Source: an uncultured Lachnospiraceae bacterium
GTDB taxonomy: Bacteria > Bacillota > Clostridia > Lachnospirales > Lachnospiraceae
Length of the DNA stretch: 64,000 bases
NCBI GenBank assembly: GCA_934293375.1
Contig: CAKQYS010000007.1
Coordinates: forward strand, 80,556-144,555
Direction of reading: 5' to 3'
Of this stretch, positions 8,633 to 16,452 are shown one piece after another (the stretch's first letter is position 1; each line of letters starts with the position of its first letter). Position numbers and translations under genes: made by a program. Under the pieces are notes generated by a model. That model worked only from the letters and a program-made list of their open reading frames with translations. It did no database searches and had not been told where the DNA came from.

Positions 8633-9994
8633 CTAACTCATTTTTGATAAAATCTCTTTTGGTTTCAACTGCATAATCATAATTGACGATACAAAAGTCG
8701 AAGCTGAAATTACAACTAACTGGCAAAAATAAATATGCAATATTTCTATGACACTCAGCTTCAGATAATTTTCAATTTGAAGGCTATTTTGCGTTCCTGC
8801 TATTATCGTTTCCTCGTTCAACAGATTCGGCTGCAGTTCGCCAAACAGACTGTGACCTAAAAATCCTGTAACGCACAAAGAGACAATATAGGATGAAATC
8901 AGTGCAATTATCGCAACTGATAACACCTCCAACAAAAATCCTGCCATGATATTCCTCTTAGTCACTCCCGTTGCCAGCAGAATGCCTGCTTCCTGCATCC
9001 GGCTACGCATACGCATTGTCAGCAGCAAGGTCAGGAACGCTGTACTGACAACTGACACAAGGACAATCAATAGCTTTACGAAATCTCCGAGAGAAGATAA
9101 CTGGGCGGCAATCTTGGAATACCGAAAGTCATTGGTACGGATAAAATGTGTTGTCCAGTCAAACGATTGTAATAGCTGAACATTGCGGGTAATGCTTTCG
9201 AGTTTTTCAGGGTCAGTAATGTAAAAATCAACCTCACCTGTGTAAACACCTGCTTCACTCTCGTTTAGCTCGTTCAAGACATCAAGGCTCGCATATATGT
9301 CGTTAGCAGCAACGCCCGCAGTAGGCTTAATTGATGGGTCCTCGATATTCAGTTTATATATACCTGATACCTCAACTTGGGCGTAAACGTTTTTAACTGG
9401 CATTTCATCAATATATGCTCCATCCGCTTCACCGAGCTTGGCATGGGTCAGTGTCAGCGTGTCGCCAACCGATAGCTGATTGGTTCTTGCTAATTGTTCG
9501 CTGATAAGGATTTTTCCGCTATCCGTTTCAGTGATATGTGCTCCTTCTACCAAAACGGCTGTTTCATCTGCGAAATCAGGGGCAAGTGCGGAAAAGCGAA
9601 GTGCTGTTACCTTTCCCATATTGTTTTCGGCTGTGTGTTTATCACCTTGAATAAACTGAATAGTATCACTCTTAGCAAAACCATAATTGATAGGATTGCA
9701 GTATTTAATTTCACCTATCTGCATAATCTCTTCTATTTCATTCACCGTGATATGGACATCATTTTCCGTGTCCTCTATTTCGCCGTTTTCATTCATTTTC
9801 ACCTCGGTGTTTGCTCTTATATAGAAAGCGGCTCCAAGAGAAGTACGAATATCCCTTGACAATCTCTCTGACGCATTCAAAACACCAAAACACGAAATCA
9901 GAAAAACAGCAACTATGAATACCACCAAAAACAGACTTATGGTTTTCCCTTTTTTGCGTGATATGTAAGCAAAGGCTCTTTGTGCAAAATTCAT
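8633..9994 (-). CDS. ABC transporter permease, FtsX/MacB family (first of pair)
   Basis: The protein has 453 residues with the same plan as its downstream paralogue: helix near 18-38, a long extracytoplasmic domain, then an FtsX domain with 'MRMRSRMQEAGILLATGVTKRNIM' and C-terminal helices. It is the first gene of the exporter operon. The promoter is separate from that of the sensor kinase, because a terminator lies between them and an RR-type motif lies at 10068-10097. Confidence 0.87.
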   Translation of the reverse strand: MNFAQRAFAYISRKKGKTISLFLVVFIVAVFLISCFGVLNASERLSRDIRTSLGAAFYIRANTEVKMNENGEIEDTENDVHITVNEIEEIMQIGEIKYCNPINYGFAKSDTIQFIQGDKHTAENNMGKVTALRFSALAPDFADETAVLVEGAHITETDSGKILISEQLARTNQLSVGDTLTLTHAKLGEADGAYIDEMPVKNVYAQVEVSGIYKLNIEDPSIKPTAGVAANDIYASLDVLNELNESEAGVYTGEVDFYITDPEKLESITRNVQLLQSFDWTTHFIRTNDFRYSKIAAQLSSLGDFVKLLIVLVSVVSTAFLTLLLTMRMRSRMQEAGILLATGVTKRNIMAGFLLEVLSVAIIALISSYIVSLCVTGFLGHSLFGELQPNLLNEETIIAGTQNSLQIENYLKLSVIEILHIYFCQLVVISASTFVSSIMIMQLKPKEILSKMS

Positions 9995-10067
9995 CTGGAT
10001 TATTCAGCTCCTTTCTGCAATCTCCTCTATAGGATATCTTTATTGCCATTCGGCATCCTCAAATGAA

Positions 10068-10130
10068 ATCATACAGACCTTTGGTTAGTTTTTGATTTGA
10101 TTTTCATAAGGCTTTGATTTGATTGCAAAA
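10068..10130 (-). promoter_or_regulatory. Response-regulator-controlled promoter of the ABC exporter operon
   Basis: Minus strand: -10 TATGAT (10068-10073) is preceded by an 11-bp gap and then the 13-mer AATCAAAAACTAA (10085-10097). The same 13-mer, 11-bp gap and -10 arrangement occurs upstream of the regulator gene (12223-12252). Further upstream AATCAAATCAAA occurs twice at a 22-bp period, that is two helical turns, as expected for tandem OmpR-type regulator binding. No good -35 box is present, which fits an activated promoter. Confidence 0.65.
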
Positions 10131-10160
10131 AAGCTGCCAGCGAGTTGCTGACAGCTTTTT
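10127..10160 (-). terminator. Intrinsic terminator after the sensor kinase
   Basis: A 14-bp stem (10128-10141 with 10147-10160, one mismatch) with flanking A and T tracts. It separates the kinase-regulator pair from the downstream exporter operon. Confidence 0.8.
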
Positions 10161-10177
10161 GTAGAATGAAGCTACTA

Positions 10178-11548
10178 TCAATTCAGATAAAGGAAAAAGG
10201 CCACACCTTGCTCCGTGTTTTTTATGAAATATGTCATACCATGCAGGTCAAGAATTGTTTTGACAATGTATAGCCCCAGACCGCTTCCCCCAGTTGCCTT
10301 GTTCCTTGATTTGTCTGCCCGATAAAATGGTGTAAACATATGCGGAAGATCAGCTTCTGGAATGGACGCTCCAGTATTTTCAATAACGATGGCATCTCGA
10401 TTTTCAAAAGATTGTAAAGTTATGAAAACTTCTTCGTCACAAGGAGAATGCCGAACAGCATTTCCGATAATATTGGACAGGGCTTTATTCCAAAGATTGG
10501 GGTTGACAGACAAAATCACATCGGTACTGATATTTTGACATATCTGAATATTTTTGCACTGTGCAAGAGGTAGAATAGCCTGTACCGTATCATTCATTGT
10601 TTGTATTAAAGAAATCTCCTGCAAGGTATCCTCTAAATCCATGTTTTCCAATTTGGATATGGTAATAATCTCTTTCACAAGATGCTCTATATCTTCCGTG
10701 GCTTTTAGTGCTTCGGGCAGATATTTTTCATGATTTTGATAATCCCCATATCCTAAAATCATATTTTCGATTTGCCCTTTTAAGATGGTAAGCGGCGTTT
10801 TCAACTCGTGGGATACTGCTGCGAAAAAGTTTCTGCGTTGTTCTTCCAACGATTTGAATTTTTCTACATCATCAGATAGCTGACGGTTGGCATTTGTTAA
10901 TTCTTCCATAGTTTCATGCAATCGGCTTGCCATTATATTCAGACTGGAAGCAAGTATGCCAATTTCATCATTACTTTCCACTTCACATTTCCAAGTCATA
11001 TCAAGCGATGTCATTCGTTTGGAAATCTCACTGATTTTGGAAATAGGATTGACAATAACCTTGCTACAAATAAAGGCACTCAACGATGACAACAGCAGAA
11101 TAATCGCAAAGACAACAGGTAAAAAACGAAGCATAAGGTTTAGTATTACATCTGATGTTTGCGACAGAGAAGAAACCACAAGTGTATATTCTGTTTTGAT
11201 GTCCAAGAAAGTAACGATTGATGCGATACTTGATGTCTCTACCGTTAATTCTTCCGCCTTTATCTCTCCAAAGTTCAAAACCCCATTGTCATCACTCAGT
11301 ATCGCCGCCGAATTATTTTGAACGCAGAAGTTATAGATTTCATTCACTGCATCCTCATAAGTCATATCCTTTAACTTTGAAACAAGGATTTCAGTGTTTG
11401 CGTCTAATTGCCTATCCGATGTAACCTGATACTGTTTTGGCAGGAAAGTCAGGACAATTCCATAAATCAGCATACTGCAAATAGTAAGGGCCAAAAACAC
11501 CCATAAAAACACCTTTATACTTAAACTGTTTTTAACTTTCTTTCGCAA
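10178..11548 (-). CDS. Sensor histidine kinase of the island two-component system
   Basis: About 456 residues if translation starts at the TTG at 11548, which follows a GAGGGGTGG site; an in-frame ATG at 11590 would overlap the regulator by 59 bp and has no such site. Order of parts: helix 1 (about 8-32), an external loop of about 110 residues, helix 2 (about 145-170), HAMP, HisKA with 'AVSHELKTPLTIL', and HATPase with 'NIIGNAVRHSP' and 'GGSGLGLYIVKT'. The long external loop makes it closer to VanS-type kinases than to the short-loop BceS type. It probably senses an envelope-active compound and phosphorylates the regulator encoded just upstream. The exact signal is unknown. Confidence 0.87.
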   Translation of the reverse strand: MRKKVKNSLSIKVFLWVFLALTICSMLIYGIVLTFLPKQYQVTSDRQLDANTEILVSKLKDMTYEDAVNEIYNFCVQNNSAAILSDDNGVLNFGEIKAEELTVETSSIASIVTFLDIKTEYTLVVSSLSQTSDVILNLMLRFLPVVFAIILLLSSLSAFICSKVIVNPISKISEISKRMTSLDMTWKCEVESNDEIGILASSLNIMASRLHETMEELTNANRQLSDDVEKFKSLEEQRRNFFAAVSHELKTPLTILKGQIENMILGYGDYQNHEKYLPEALKATEDIEHLVKEIITISKLENMDLEDTLQEISLIQTMNDTVQAILPLAQCKNIQICQNISTDVILSVNPNLWNKALSNIIGNAVRHSPCDEEVFITLQSFENRDAIVIENTGASIPEADLPHMFTPFYRADKSRNKATGGSGLGLYIVKTILDLHGMTYFIKNTEQGVAFFLYLN

Positions 11549-12200
11549 TTCGATATCCCACCCCTCTGACGGTTTCAATATAATCGACATTCAGCTTCCT
11601 GCGTATATTCATGATATGGAAATTTACACCTTTTTCATCTCCCACAAAGTCATAGCCCCAAACAAGATTAAACAGGTCATCTCTCGTGAAAACACGCCCC
11701 TTGTTTTTGAGAAATAGCAATAATATCTCAAATTCCAAGTGAGTAAGTGCTACTTCGTTTCCAGAAACAGTAACCTTACGCTCTGTTTCACTCAAAGTAA
11801 TTTCTCTATAACGGATACTGTCTGACACTGTATCGGATGATGTTCGCCGCAAAAGAGCCTCCACACGCTTTAATACGACCTTTATGGAAAATGGCTTTGT
11901 TATGTAATCATCAGCCAGTTTATCAAAGCCCTTTATTTGAGCATCTTCCGTATCAAGTACAGTCAAAAGAATAATCGGAATTTGCGACTCCTTCCGTATC
12001 ATTTCGCATACAGTATATCCATCAATCTTAGGTAGCATGATGTCCAATAGAATAAGGTCAAAATCCTGTTCGTGAAAAGCGCAGATACCTTCCAATCCAT
12101 CCGAAGCAGTAATAACCTTATATCCTGCAAATGTAAGCGGCTCAGAGAGTATTTTCTGTATTGCCGCTTCATCCTCAATGATCAATATTTTCTTATCCAT
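11532..12200 (-). CDS. OmpR-family response regulator of the island
   Basis: The protein has 222 residues. The ATG at 12200 follows GGAGG by 7 bp; a TTG two codons earlier is less likely. The receiver domain has the acidic pair in 'IIEDEAA', the phosphoacceptor Asp in 'LILLDIMLP' and the Lys in 'ITKPFS'. The C-terminal winged helix ends in 'YIETVRGVGYRI'. It is the first gene of the regulator-kinase operon. Shared promoter motifs predict that it activates both its own gene and the exporter operon. Confidence 0.9.
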   Translation of the reverse strand: MDKKILIIEDEAAIQKILSEPLTFAGYKVITASDGLEGICAFHEQDFDLILLDIMLPKIDGYTVCEMIRKESQIPIILLTVLDTEDAQIKGFDKLADDYITKPFSIKVVLKRVEALLRRTSSDTVSDSIRYREITLSETERKVTVSGNEVALTHLEFEILLLFLKNKGRVFTRDDLFNLVWGYDFVGDEKGVNFHIMNIRRKLNVDYIETVRGVGYRIAKES

Positions 12201-12222
12201 ATACAAACCTCCACTACCACCA

Positions 12223-12252
12223 ATTATAGCAGGCGTTTATTAGTTTTTGATT
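12223..12252 (-). promoter_or_regulatory. Autoregulated promoter of the response-regulator gene
   Basis: -10 TATAAT (12223-12228), an 11-bp gap, then AATCAAAAACTAA (12240-12252), identical in sequence and spacing to the exporter promoter at 10068-10097. Confidence 0.65.
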
Positions 12253-12412
12253 AGGATTTCCTCTTTCTTTTATCAATGGGTTTCTCCGCACTTATCGGCA
12301 TAAGCCAAACACGGTTGATGTTTATTACACCCTCTATCCGATTTTCTTTGCATAACCGCTGTACCCATTGAAGCAATACATTCCATTTTTCTGCGGCTTC
12401 CCGTGCCGTCAT
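12251..12412 (-). CDS. Excisionase-like small helix-turn-helix protein, start uncertain
   Basis: About 54 residues from the ATG at 12412. 'MTAREAAEKWNVLLQWVQRLCKENRIEG' is the MerR/excisionase-type winged helix found in small proteins of clostridial integrative elements. A strong AGGAGG lies 18 bp upstream of this ATG, which is too far. The open frame continues to a TTG at 12439 that overlaps the AGGAGG. The original start codon may have been lost, so the gene may be decaying. Its stop is about 50 bp upstream of the regulator gene, and the 12240-12252 promoter motif lies at its end. Confidence 0.6.
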   Translation of the reverse strand: MTAREAAEKWNVLLQWVQRLCKENRIEGVININRVWLMPISAEKPIDKRKRKS

Positions 12413-12505
12413 ATATTCAAATATTTCTGTCCTCCTCAAAGCGTACTGTATCTATTATAGCCGTTTAACGAACTGTATTAAGTGTGCAAATATGAATTTT
12501 CATCT

Positions 12506-12538
12506 CCGATAATATGATATTAAATCTCCCATTATCGG
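12506..12538. promoter_or_regulatory. Candidate operator between the HTH remnants
   Basis: CCGATAAT (12506-12513) and ATTATCGG (12531-12538) form a perfect 8-bp inverted repeat with a 17-bp centre, between the divergent excisionase-like and XRE-like remnants. It is probably the binding site of the now broken XRE repressor. Confidence 0.45.
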
Positions 12539-12615
12539 GGATTTCACATCGTTTAACCTGAAGCCACATCTCTGCAAAATATAAGGGTAAGATTTTCAAA
12601 GTAGGTGGTGAGCTT

Positions 12616-12838
12616 ATGGACGAAAGAAACAACGATTTTGATTTTACGCCGATATGACAGGCAATCAAGTAAGCCCGTGAAGCCAGAGGAATGGTCAGAG
12701 AGCAGCTCTCTGGCATTATCGGTTACGCTCCCAGACATTTTATACAGGCAAAAAGCAGAGAAAAGCTCTGTACGCAGGCATGCGGACGCTATGCTTGACC
12801 GTCTAGACGACAAGGAGCTGTCCGTCATCGAAGCAACC
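12616..12838 (+). pseudogene. Degraded XRE-family helix-turn-helix regulator
   Basis: A GGTGG site precedes the ATG at 12616. Reading this frame gives 'MDERNNDFDFTPI', stop (12655), 'QAIK', stop (12670), then 'AREARGMVREQLSGIIGYAPRH', which is the HTH of the XRE regulators carried by clostridial integrative elements. The frame then shifts: the typical C-terminal segment 'AEKSSVRRHADAMLDRLDDKELSVIEAT' is found one base out of phase, ending near 12838. About 30 codons expected between these parts are missing. Two in-frame stops, an internal deletion with frameshift and a lost end make this a clear pseudogene. Confidence 0.8.
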
Positions 12839-12910
12839 ATGATTCTTTATTATTCTTATAATTCTTATATTTATCCATAATCTAACGATATACCATTATG
12901 GATAATAACA

Positions 12911-12936
12911 GAAGTCCCTGCACGCACAGGGACTTC
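12911..12936. terminator. GC-rich hairpin downstream of the DUF4160 gene
   Basis: GAAGTCCCTG (12911-12920) pairs with CAGGGACTTC (12927-12936) around a 6-base loop. Neither side has a proper T tract, so it is a weak terminator or an RNA-end hairpin for the gene ending at 12947. Confidence 0.45.
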
Positions 12937-12946
12937 TCTTCATTCT

Positions 12947-13225
12947 TTAACAATAATACTCCACATCTCCATAGAAGCTCGTCCACTTATTGATTATCTC
13001 AACACTTCTTGCTTCTATGATGCGCATTATATTTCGTAAAACATTTTTAGGTATATTCGAATTGTTATTTGCAAGAAGACATTTGCCAGCTTTTGTGATC
13101 CATACTTTTGTAGCATTTTCAATCGGCTTGCCCTCTGCAATATGAACATGTATAGGTTCTCTTGGCACTCCTTCATTCGCCCAAAAGTAAACCCAATATG
13201 AACCAATCTTAAAAACCTGAGGCAT
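12947..13225 (-). CDS. DUF4160 domain protein
   Basis: The protein has 92 residues from the ATG at 13225, which follows GGTGG by 8 bp and gives the family-typical start 'MPQVFKIGSYWVYFW'. Other DUF4160 hallmarks are 'PREPIHVHI' near residue 25 and 'ATKVWI' near 38. DUF4160 proteins are small and are usually encoded next to a partner (often DUF2442) in a toxin-antitoxin-like layout; the biochemical role is not established. Here the upstream gene overlaps it by 17 bp and is not DUF2442. Confidence 0.82.
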   Translation of the reverse strand: MPQVFKIGSYWVYFWANEGVPREPIHVHIAEGKPIENATKVWITKAGKCLLANNNSNIPKNVLRNIMRIIEARSVEIINKWTSFYGDVEYYC

Positions 13226-13481
13226 GTTCAAATCCACCATCCTTCGAAAATTCTATAATTAGGTTTGCAGTCGTTTTAATAATATCTAAAAAGTATTCTT
13301 TTCGTTCTTCACTATAGCCAAATTCATCTTCTATTCTATAGGATGGCAAGTAAACTGTCATATGGTGAAAACCATCCCTTTCATCGGGAGTTTCTATATA
13401 TACCTTAACTTCTCCATTCTCCAACATCTCCGAATGTACAATCTCGGTATCATCTTCAAGCGTCATAAATGGGTACATCAT
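13209..13481 (-). CDS. Small acidic protein, partner of DUF4160
   Basis: The protein has 90 residues from the ATG at 13481, placed 9 bp after GGGAG. The sequence is acidic and contains two short strand-rich segments ('GEVKVYIETPDERDGFHHMTVYLPSYRIED') and a C-terminal helix. I do not recognise the family. The overlap with the DUF4160 start means the two are translated together, so a two-component TA-like pair is possible, with this gene first. Confidence 0.65.
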   Translation of the reverse strand: MMYPFMTLEDDTEIVHSEMLENGEVKVYIETPDERDGFHHMTVYLPSYRIEDEFGYSEERKEYFLDIIKTTANLIIEFSKDGGFEHASGF

Positions 13482-13543
13482 AATAATCATCTCCCAACAT
13501 ATGAATTTCTCTTTCTTATATTATACACAATTCCTAAAAATAA

Positions 13544-13585
13544 AGAAGCCTCTGCGACTGTTATGGAACAGTAACAGAAGCTTCT
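13544..13585 (-). terminator. Intrinsic terminator of ppdK
   Basis: Long minus-strand hairpin: AGAAGCTTCTG arm against CAGAGGCTTCT with an inner ACTGTT/AACAGT stem, followed by a T-rich tract. It begins about 50 bp after the ppdK stop. Confidence 0.85.
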
Positions 13586-13633
13586 TATCTTCTATAAAAC
13601 GAATTATGTTCTATTCACCAACCGGTGTATATC

Positions 13634-16270
13634 CTACTTGTTAGCGATTGCAGCCTGTGCAGCAGCTAAACGAGCGATTGGTACACGGAATGGAGAACAT
13701 GATACATAATCCAGACCGATCTTGTGGCAGAACTCTACTGATGAAGGATCTCCACCGTGCTCACCACAGATACCGATGTGAAGGTTAGGGTTAACCGGCT
13801 TACCAAGCTTAACAGCTGTCTCCATTAACTTACCAACACCTGTCTGATCTAACTTCGCAAATGGATCATTCTCGAAGATCTTAGCATCATAGTAAGCATT
13901 TAAGAACTTACCTGCATCATCACGAGAGAAACCGAATGTCATCTGTGTTAAATCGTTTGTACCGAAGCAGAAGAAGTCAGCTTCCTTTGCAATGTCATCT
14001 GCTGTCAGAGCGGCTCTTGGAATCTCGATCATAGTACCTACTTCGTACTTCAGATCAATACCTGCAGCAGCGATCTCAGCATCAGCTGTCTCAACAACTG
14101 TCTTCTTTACATACTTAAGCTCCTTAACCTCACATACAAGTGGGATCATGATCTCTGGCTCAACATTCCAATCCGGATGTGCCTTCTTAACCTCGATTGC
14201 TGCACGGATAACAGCCTTTGTCTGCATCTTAGCGATCTCTGGGTAAGTAACTGCCAGACGGCATCCTCTGTGACCCATCATAGGGTTGAACTCATGTAAT
14301 GAGTTGCAGAGTGCCTTGATCTCATCTACTGTCTTATTCTTAGCCTTTGCAAGCTTCTCAATATCAGCTTCCTCTGTAGGAACGAACTCATGAAGAGGTG
14401 GATCCAGGAATCTGATCGTAACAGGGTTACCCTCAAGAGCCTCATACAGTGCCTTGAAGTCTGACTGCTGATATGGAAGGATCTTATTCAGAGCTTCTTC
14501 TCTCTCTTCTACTGTATCAGAACAGATCATCTCACGGAATGCTGCGATTCTCTCCGGATCGAAGAACATATGCTCTGTACGGCAAAGACCGATACCCTCA
14601 GCACCAAGCTCACGAGCCTTCTTTGCATCTGCAGGAGTATCTGCATTTGTACGAACCTTTAATGTTCTGTACTTATCTGCCCATGCCATAACACGGCCAA
14701 ATGTACCGGCGATAGAAGCATCAACTGTCTTGATCACACCATCGTAAATATTACCTGTTGTACCATCAATTGAGATGAAGTCTCCCTCGTGGAACTCCTT
14801 GCCACCAAGTGTGAACTTCTTGTTCTCCTCATCCATGTTGATATCGCCACAACCAGATACACAGCATGTACCCATACCACGGGCAACAACGGCAGCATGT
14901 GATGTCATACCACCACGAACTGTTAAGATACCCTGTGCAGACTTCATACCTGTGATATCCTCTGGAGATGTCTCAAGACGAACTAAAACTACCTTCTCAC
15001 CTCTTGCAGCCCATGCCTCAGCATCATCAGCTGTGAACACGATCTTACCACAAGCAGCACCCGGTGAAGCACCAAGGCCCTTGCCCATTGGTGTAGCAGC
15101 CTTTAATGCAGCAGCATCAAACTGTGGGTGAAGTAATGTATCCAGGTTACGAGGATCGATCATGGCTACTGCCTCTTCCTCTGTCTTGTGTCCCTCATCT
15201 ACAAGGTCGCATGCAATCTGCAGAGCAGCCTGAGCTGTTCTCTTACCATTACGACACTGTAACATATAGAGCTTCTTGTTCTCAACAGTGAACTCCATAT
15301 CCTGCATATCATGGTAATGATTCTCCAGTGTCTCACATACCTTGATGAACTCATTGTATGCATCTGGGAACTCCTGCTCCATCTGTGCGATTGGCATTGG
15401 TGTACGAACACCGGCAACAACATCCTCGCCCTGTGCATTGATCAGGAACTCACCCATCAGCTTCTTCTCACCTGTTGCAGGATCACGTGTAAATGCAACA
15501 CCTGTACCAGACTCATTGTTCAGGTTACCGAATACCATAGGCATTACATTAACTGCTGTACCCCATGAGTAAGGAATATCATTATCTCTTCTGTAAACAT
15601 TAGCACGTGGGTTGTCCCATGAACGGAATACAGCCTCGATCGCTAACTTTAACTGCTCAACCGGGTCAGAAGGGAAATCCTGTCCTAACTGATTCTTATA
15701 CTCAGCCTTGAACTGCTCTGCTAATGTCTTAAGATCAGCTGCTGTAAGCTCTACATCGAACTTAACACCCTTCTCTTCCTTCATCTTATCGATCAGCTGC
15801 TCAAAGTACTTCTTACCAACTTCCATAACAACGTCTGAGAACATCTGGATGAAACGTCTGTAAGAATCATATACGAAACGCTCAAATGCAGGATCCGGAT
15901 TACCCTTGATCATAGCTGCAACTACTTCATCGTTCAGACCAAGGTTCAGGATTGTATCCATCATACCCGGCATAGATGCTCTGGCACCTGAACGAACAGA
16001 AACTAATAAAGGATTCTCAAGATCGCCGAACTTCTTGCCATTGATCTCTTCCATCTTCTTAACACCTTCCATAGCCTGAGCCATGATCTCATCGTTAATC
16101 TTACGGCCATCCTCATAATACTGTGTACAAGCCTCTGTTGTAATCGTGAATCCCTGTGGAACCGGAAGACCAATGCTTGTCATCTCAGCAAGGTTGGCAC
16201 CCTTACCACCAAGAAGATTACGCATTGTCATGTCGCCTTCGCTAAACATATAAACCCACTTGTTTGCCAT
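13634..16270 (-). CDS. ppdK: Pyruvate, phosphate dikinase
   Basis: The protein has 878 residues, full length for the family. It interconverts pyruvate + ATP + phosphate and phosphoenolpyruvate + AMP + pyrophosphate in the cytoplasm. In anaerobes it often runs in the pyruvate-forming direction, saving energy by using pyrophosphate. Visible parts are the N-terminal ATP-grasp domain ('GGKGANLAEMTSIGLPVPQGF', 'SVRSGARASMPGMMDT'), the swivelling domain with catalytic His in 'GGMTSHAAVVARGMGTCCVSG' near residue 455, and the C-terminal TIM barrel ('GLCRTEHMFF', 'GICGEHGGDP'). AGGAGG lies 10 bp before the ATG. It is transcribed alone. Confidence 0.97.
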   Translation of the reverse strand: MANKWVYMFSEGDMTMRNLLGGKGANLAEMTSIGLPVPQGFTITTEACTQYYEDGRKINDEIMAQAMEGVKKMEEINGKKFGDLENPLLVSVRSGARASMPGMMDTILNLGLNDEVVAAMIKGNPDPAFERFVYDSYRRFIQMFSDVVMEVGKKYFEQLIDKMKEEKGVKFDVELTAADLKTLAEQFKAEYKNQLGQDFPSDPVEQLKLAIEAVFRSWDNPRANVYRRDNDIPYSWGTAVNVMPMVFGNLNNESGTGVAFTRDPATGEKKLMGEFLINAQGEDVVAGVRTPMPIAQMEQEFPDAYNEFIKVCETLENHYHDMQDMEFTVENKKLYMLQCRNGKRTAQAALQIACDLVDEGHKTEEEAVAMIDPRNLDTLLHPQFDAAALKAATPMGKGLGASPGAACGKIVFTADDAEAWAARGEKVVLVRLETSPEDITGMKSAQGILTVRGGMTSHAAVVARGMGTCCVSGCGDINMDEENKKFTLGGKEFHEGDFISIDGTTGNIYDGVIKTVDASIAGTFGRVMAWADKYRTLKVRTNADTPADAKKARELGAEGIGLCRTEHMFFDPERIAAFREMICSDTVEEREEALNKILPYQQSDFKALYEALEGNPVTIRFLDPPLHEFVPTEEADIEKLAKAKNKTVDEIKALCNSLHEFNPMMGHRGCRLAVTYPEIAKMQTKAVIRAAIEVKKAHPDWNVEPEIMIPLVCEVKELKYVKKTVVETADAEIAAAGIDLKYEVGTMIEIPRAALTADDIAKEADFFCFGTNDLTQMTFGFSRDDAGKFLNAYYDAKIFENDPFAKLDQTGVGKLMETAVKLGKPVNPNLHIGICGEHGGDPSSVEFCHKIGLDYVSCSPFRVPIARLAAAQAAIANK

Positions 16271-16329
16271 TTGTCAATTACCTCCTAAGTATTGAATTAT
16301 TATTACTGCAGGCAGTATGACCCCCACCC

Positions 16330-16372
16330 GTCAGCACTGACAATATTATAACATATTTTCTGTTTATTTGAA
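16330..16372 (-). promoter_or_regulatory. ppdK promoter with a dyad at the start site
   Basis: -35-like TTCAAA (16367-16372), a 16-bp spacer and -10 TATAAT (16345-16350) preceded by TGT. GTCAGTGCTGAC (16330-16341) is a 5-bp inverted repeat lying over the expected start of transcription, a possible operator. Confidence 0.5.
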
Positions 16373-16404
16373 GTGTTTTTTGTTATTTTTTTCAAAAATA
16401 TTGC

Positions 16405-16449
16405 AAAAAATAAGAGTCCGTATCAGCAAATGATACGAACTCTGTTTTT
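16405..16449 (-). terminator. Intrinsic terminator of the NlpC/P60 gene
   Basis: Minus-strand stem AGAGTTCGTATCA/TGATACGGACTCT (16413-16443, one mismatch) followed by a T-rich tract, directly after the stop at 16453. Confidence 0.88.
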
Positions 16450-16452
16450 ATA

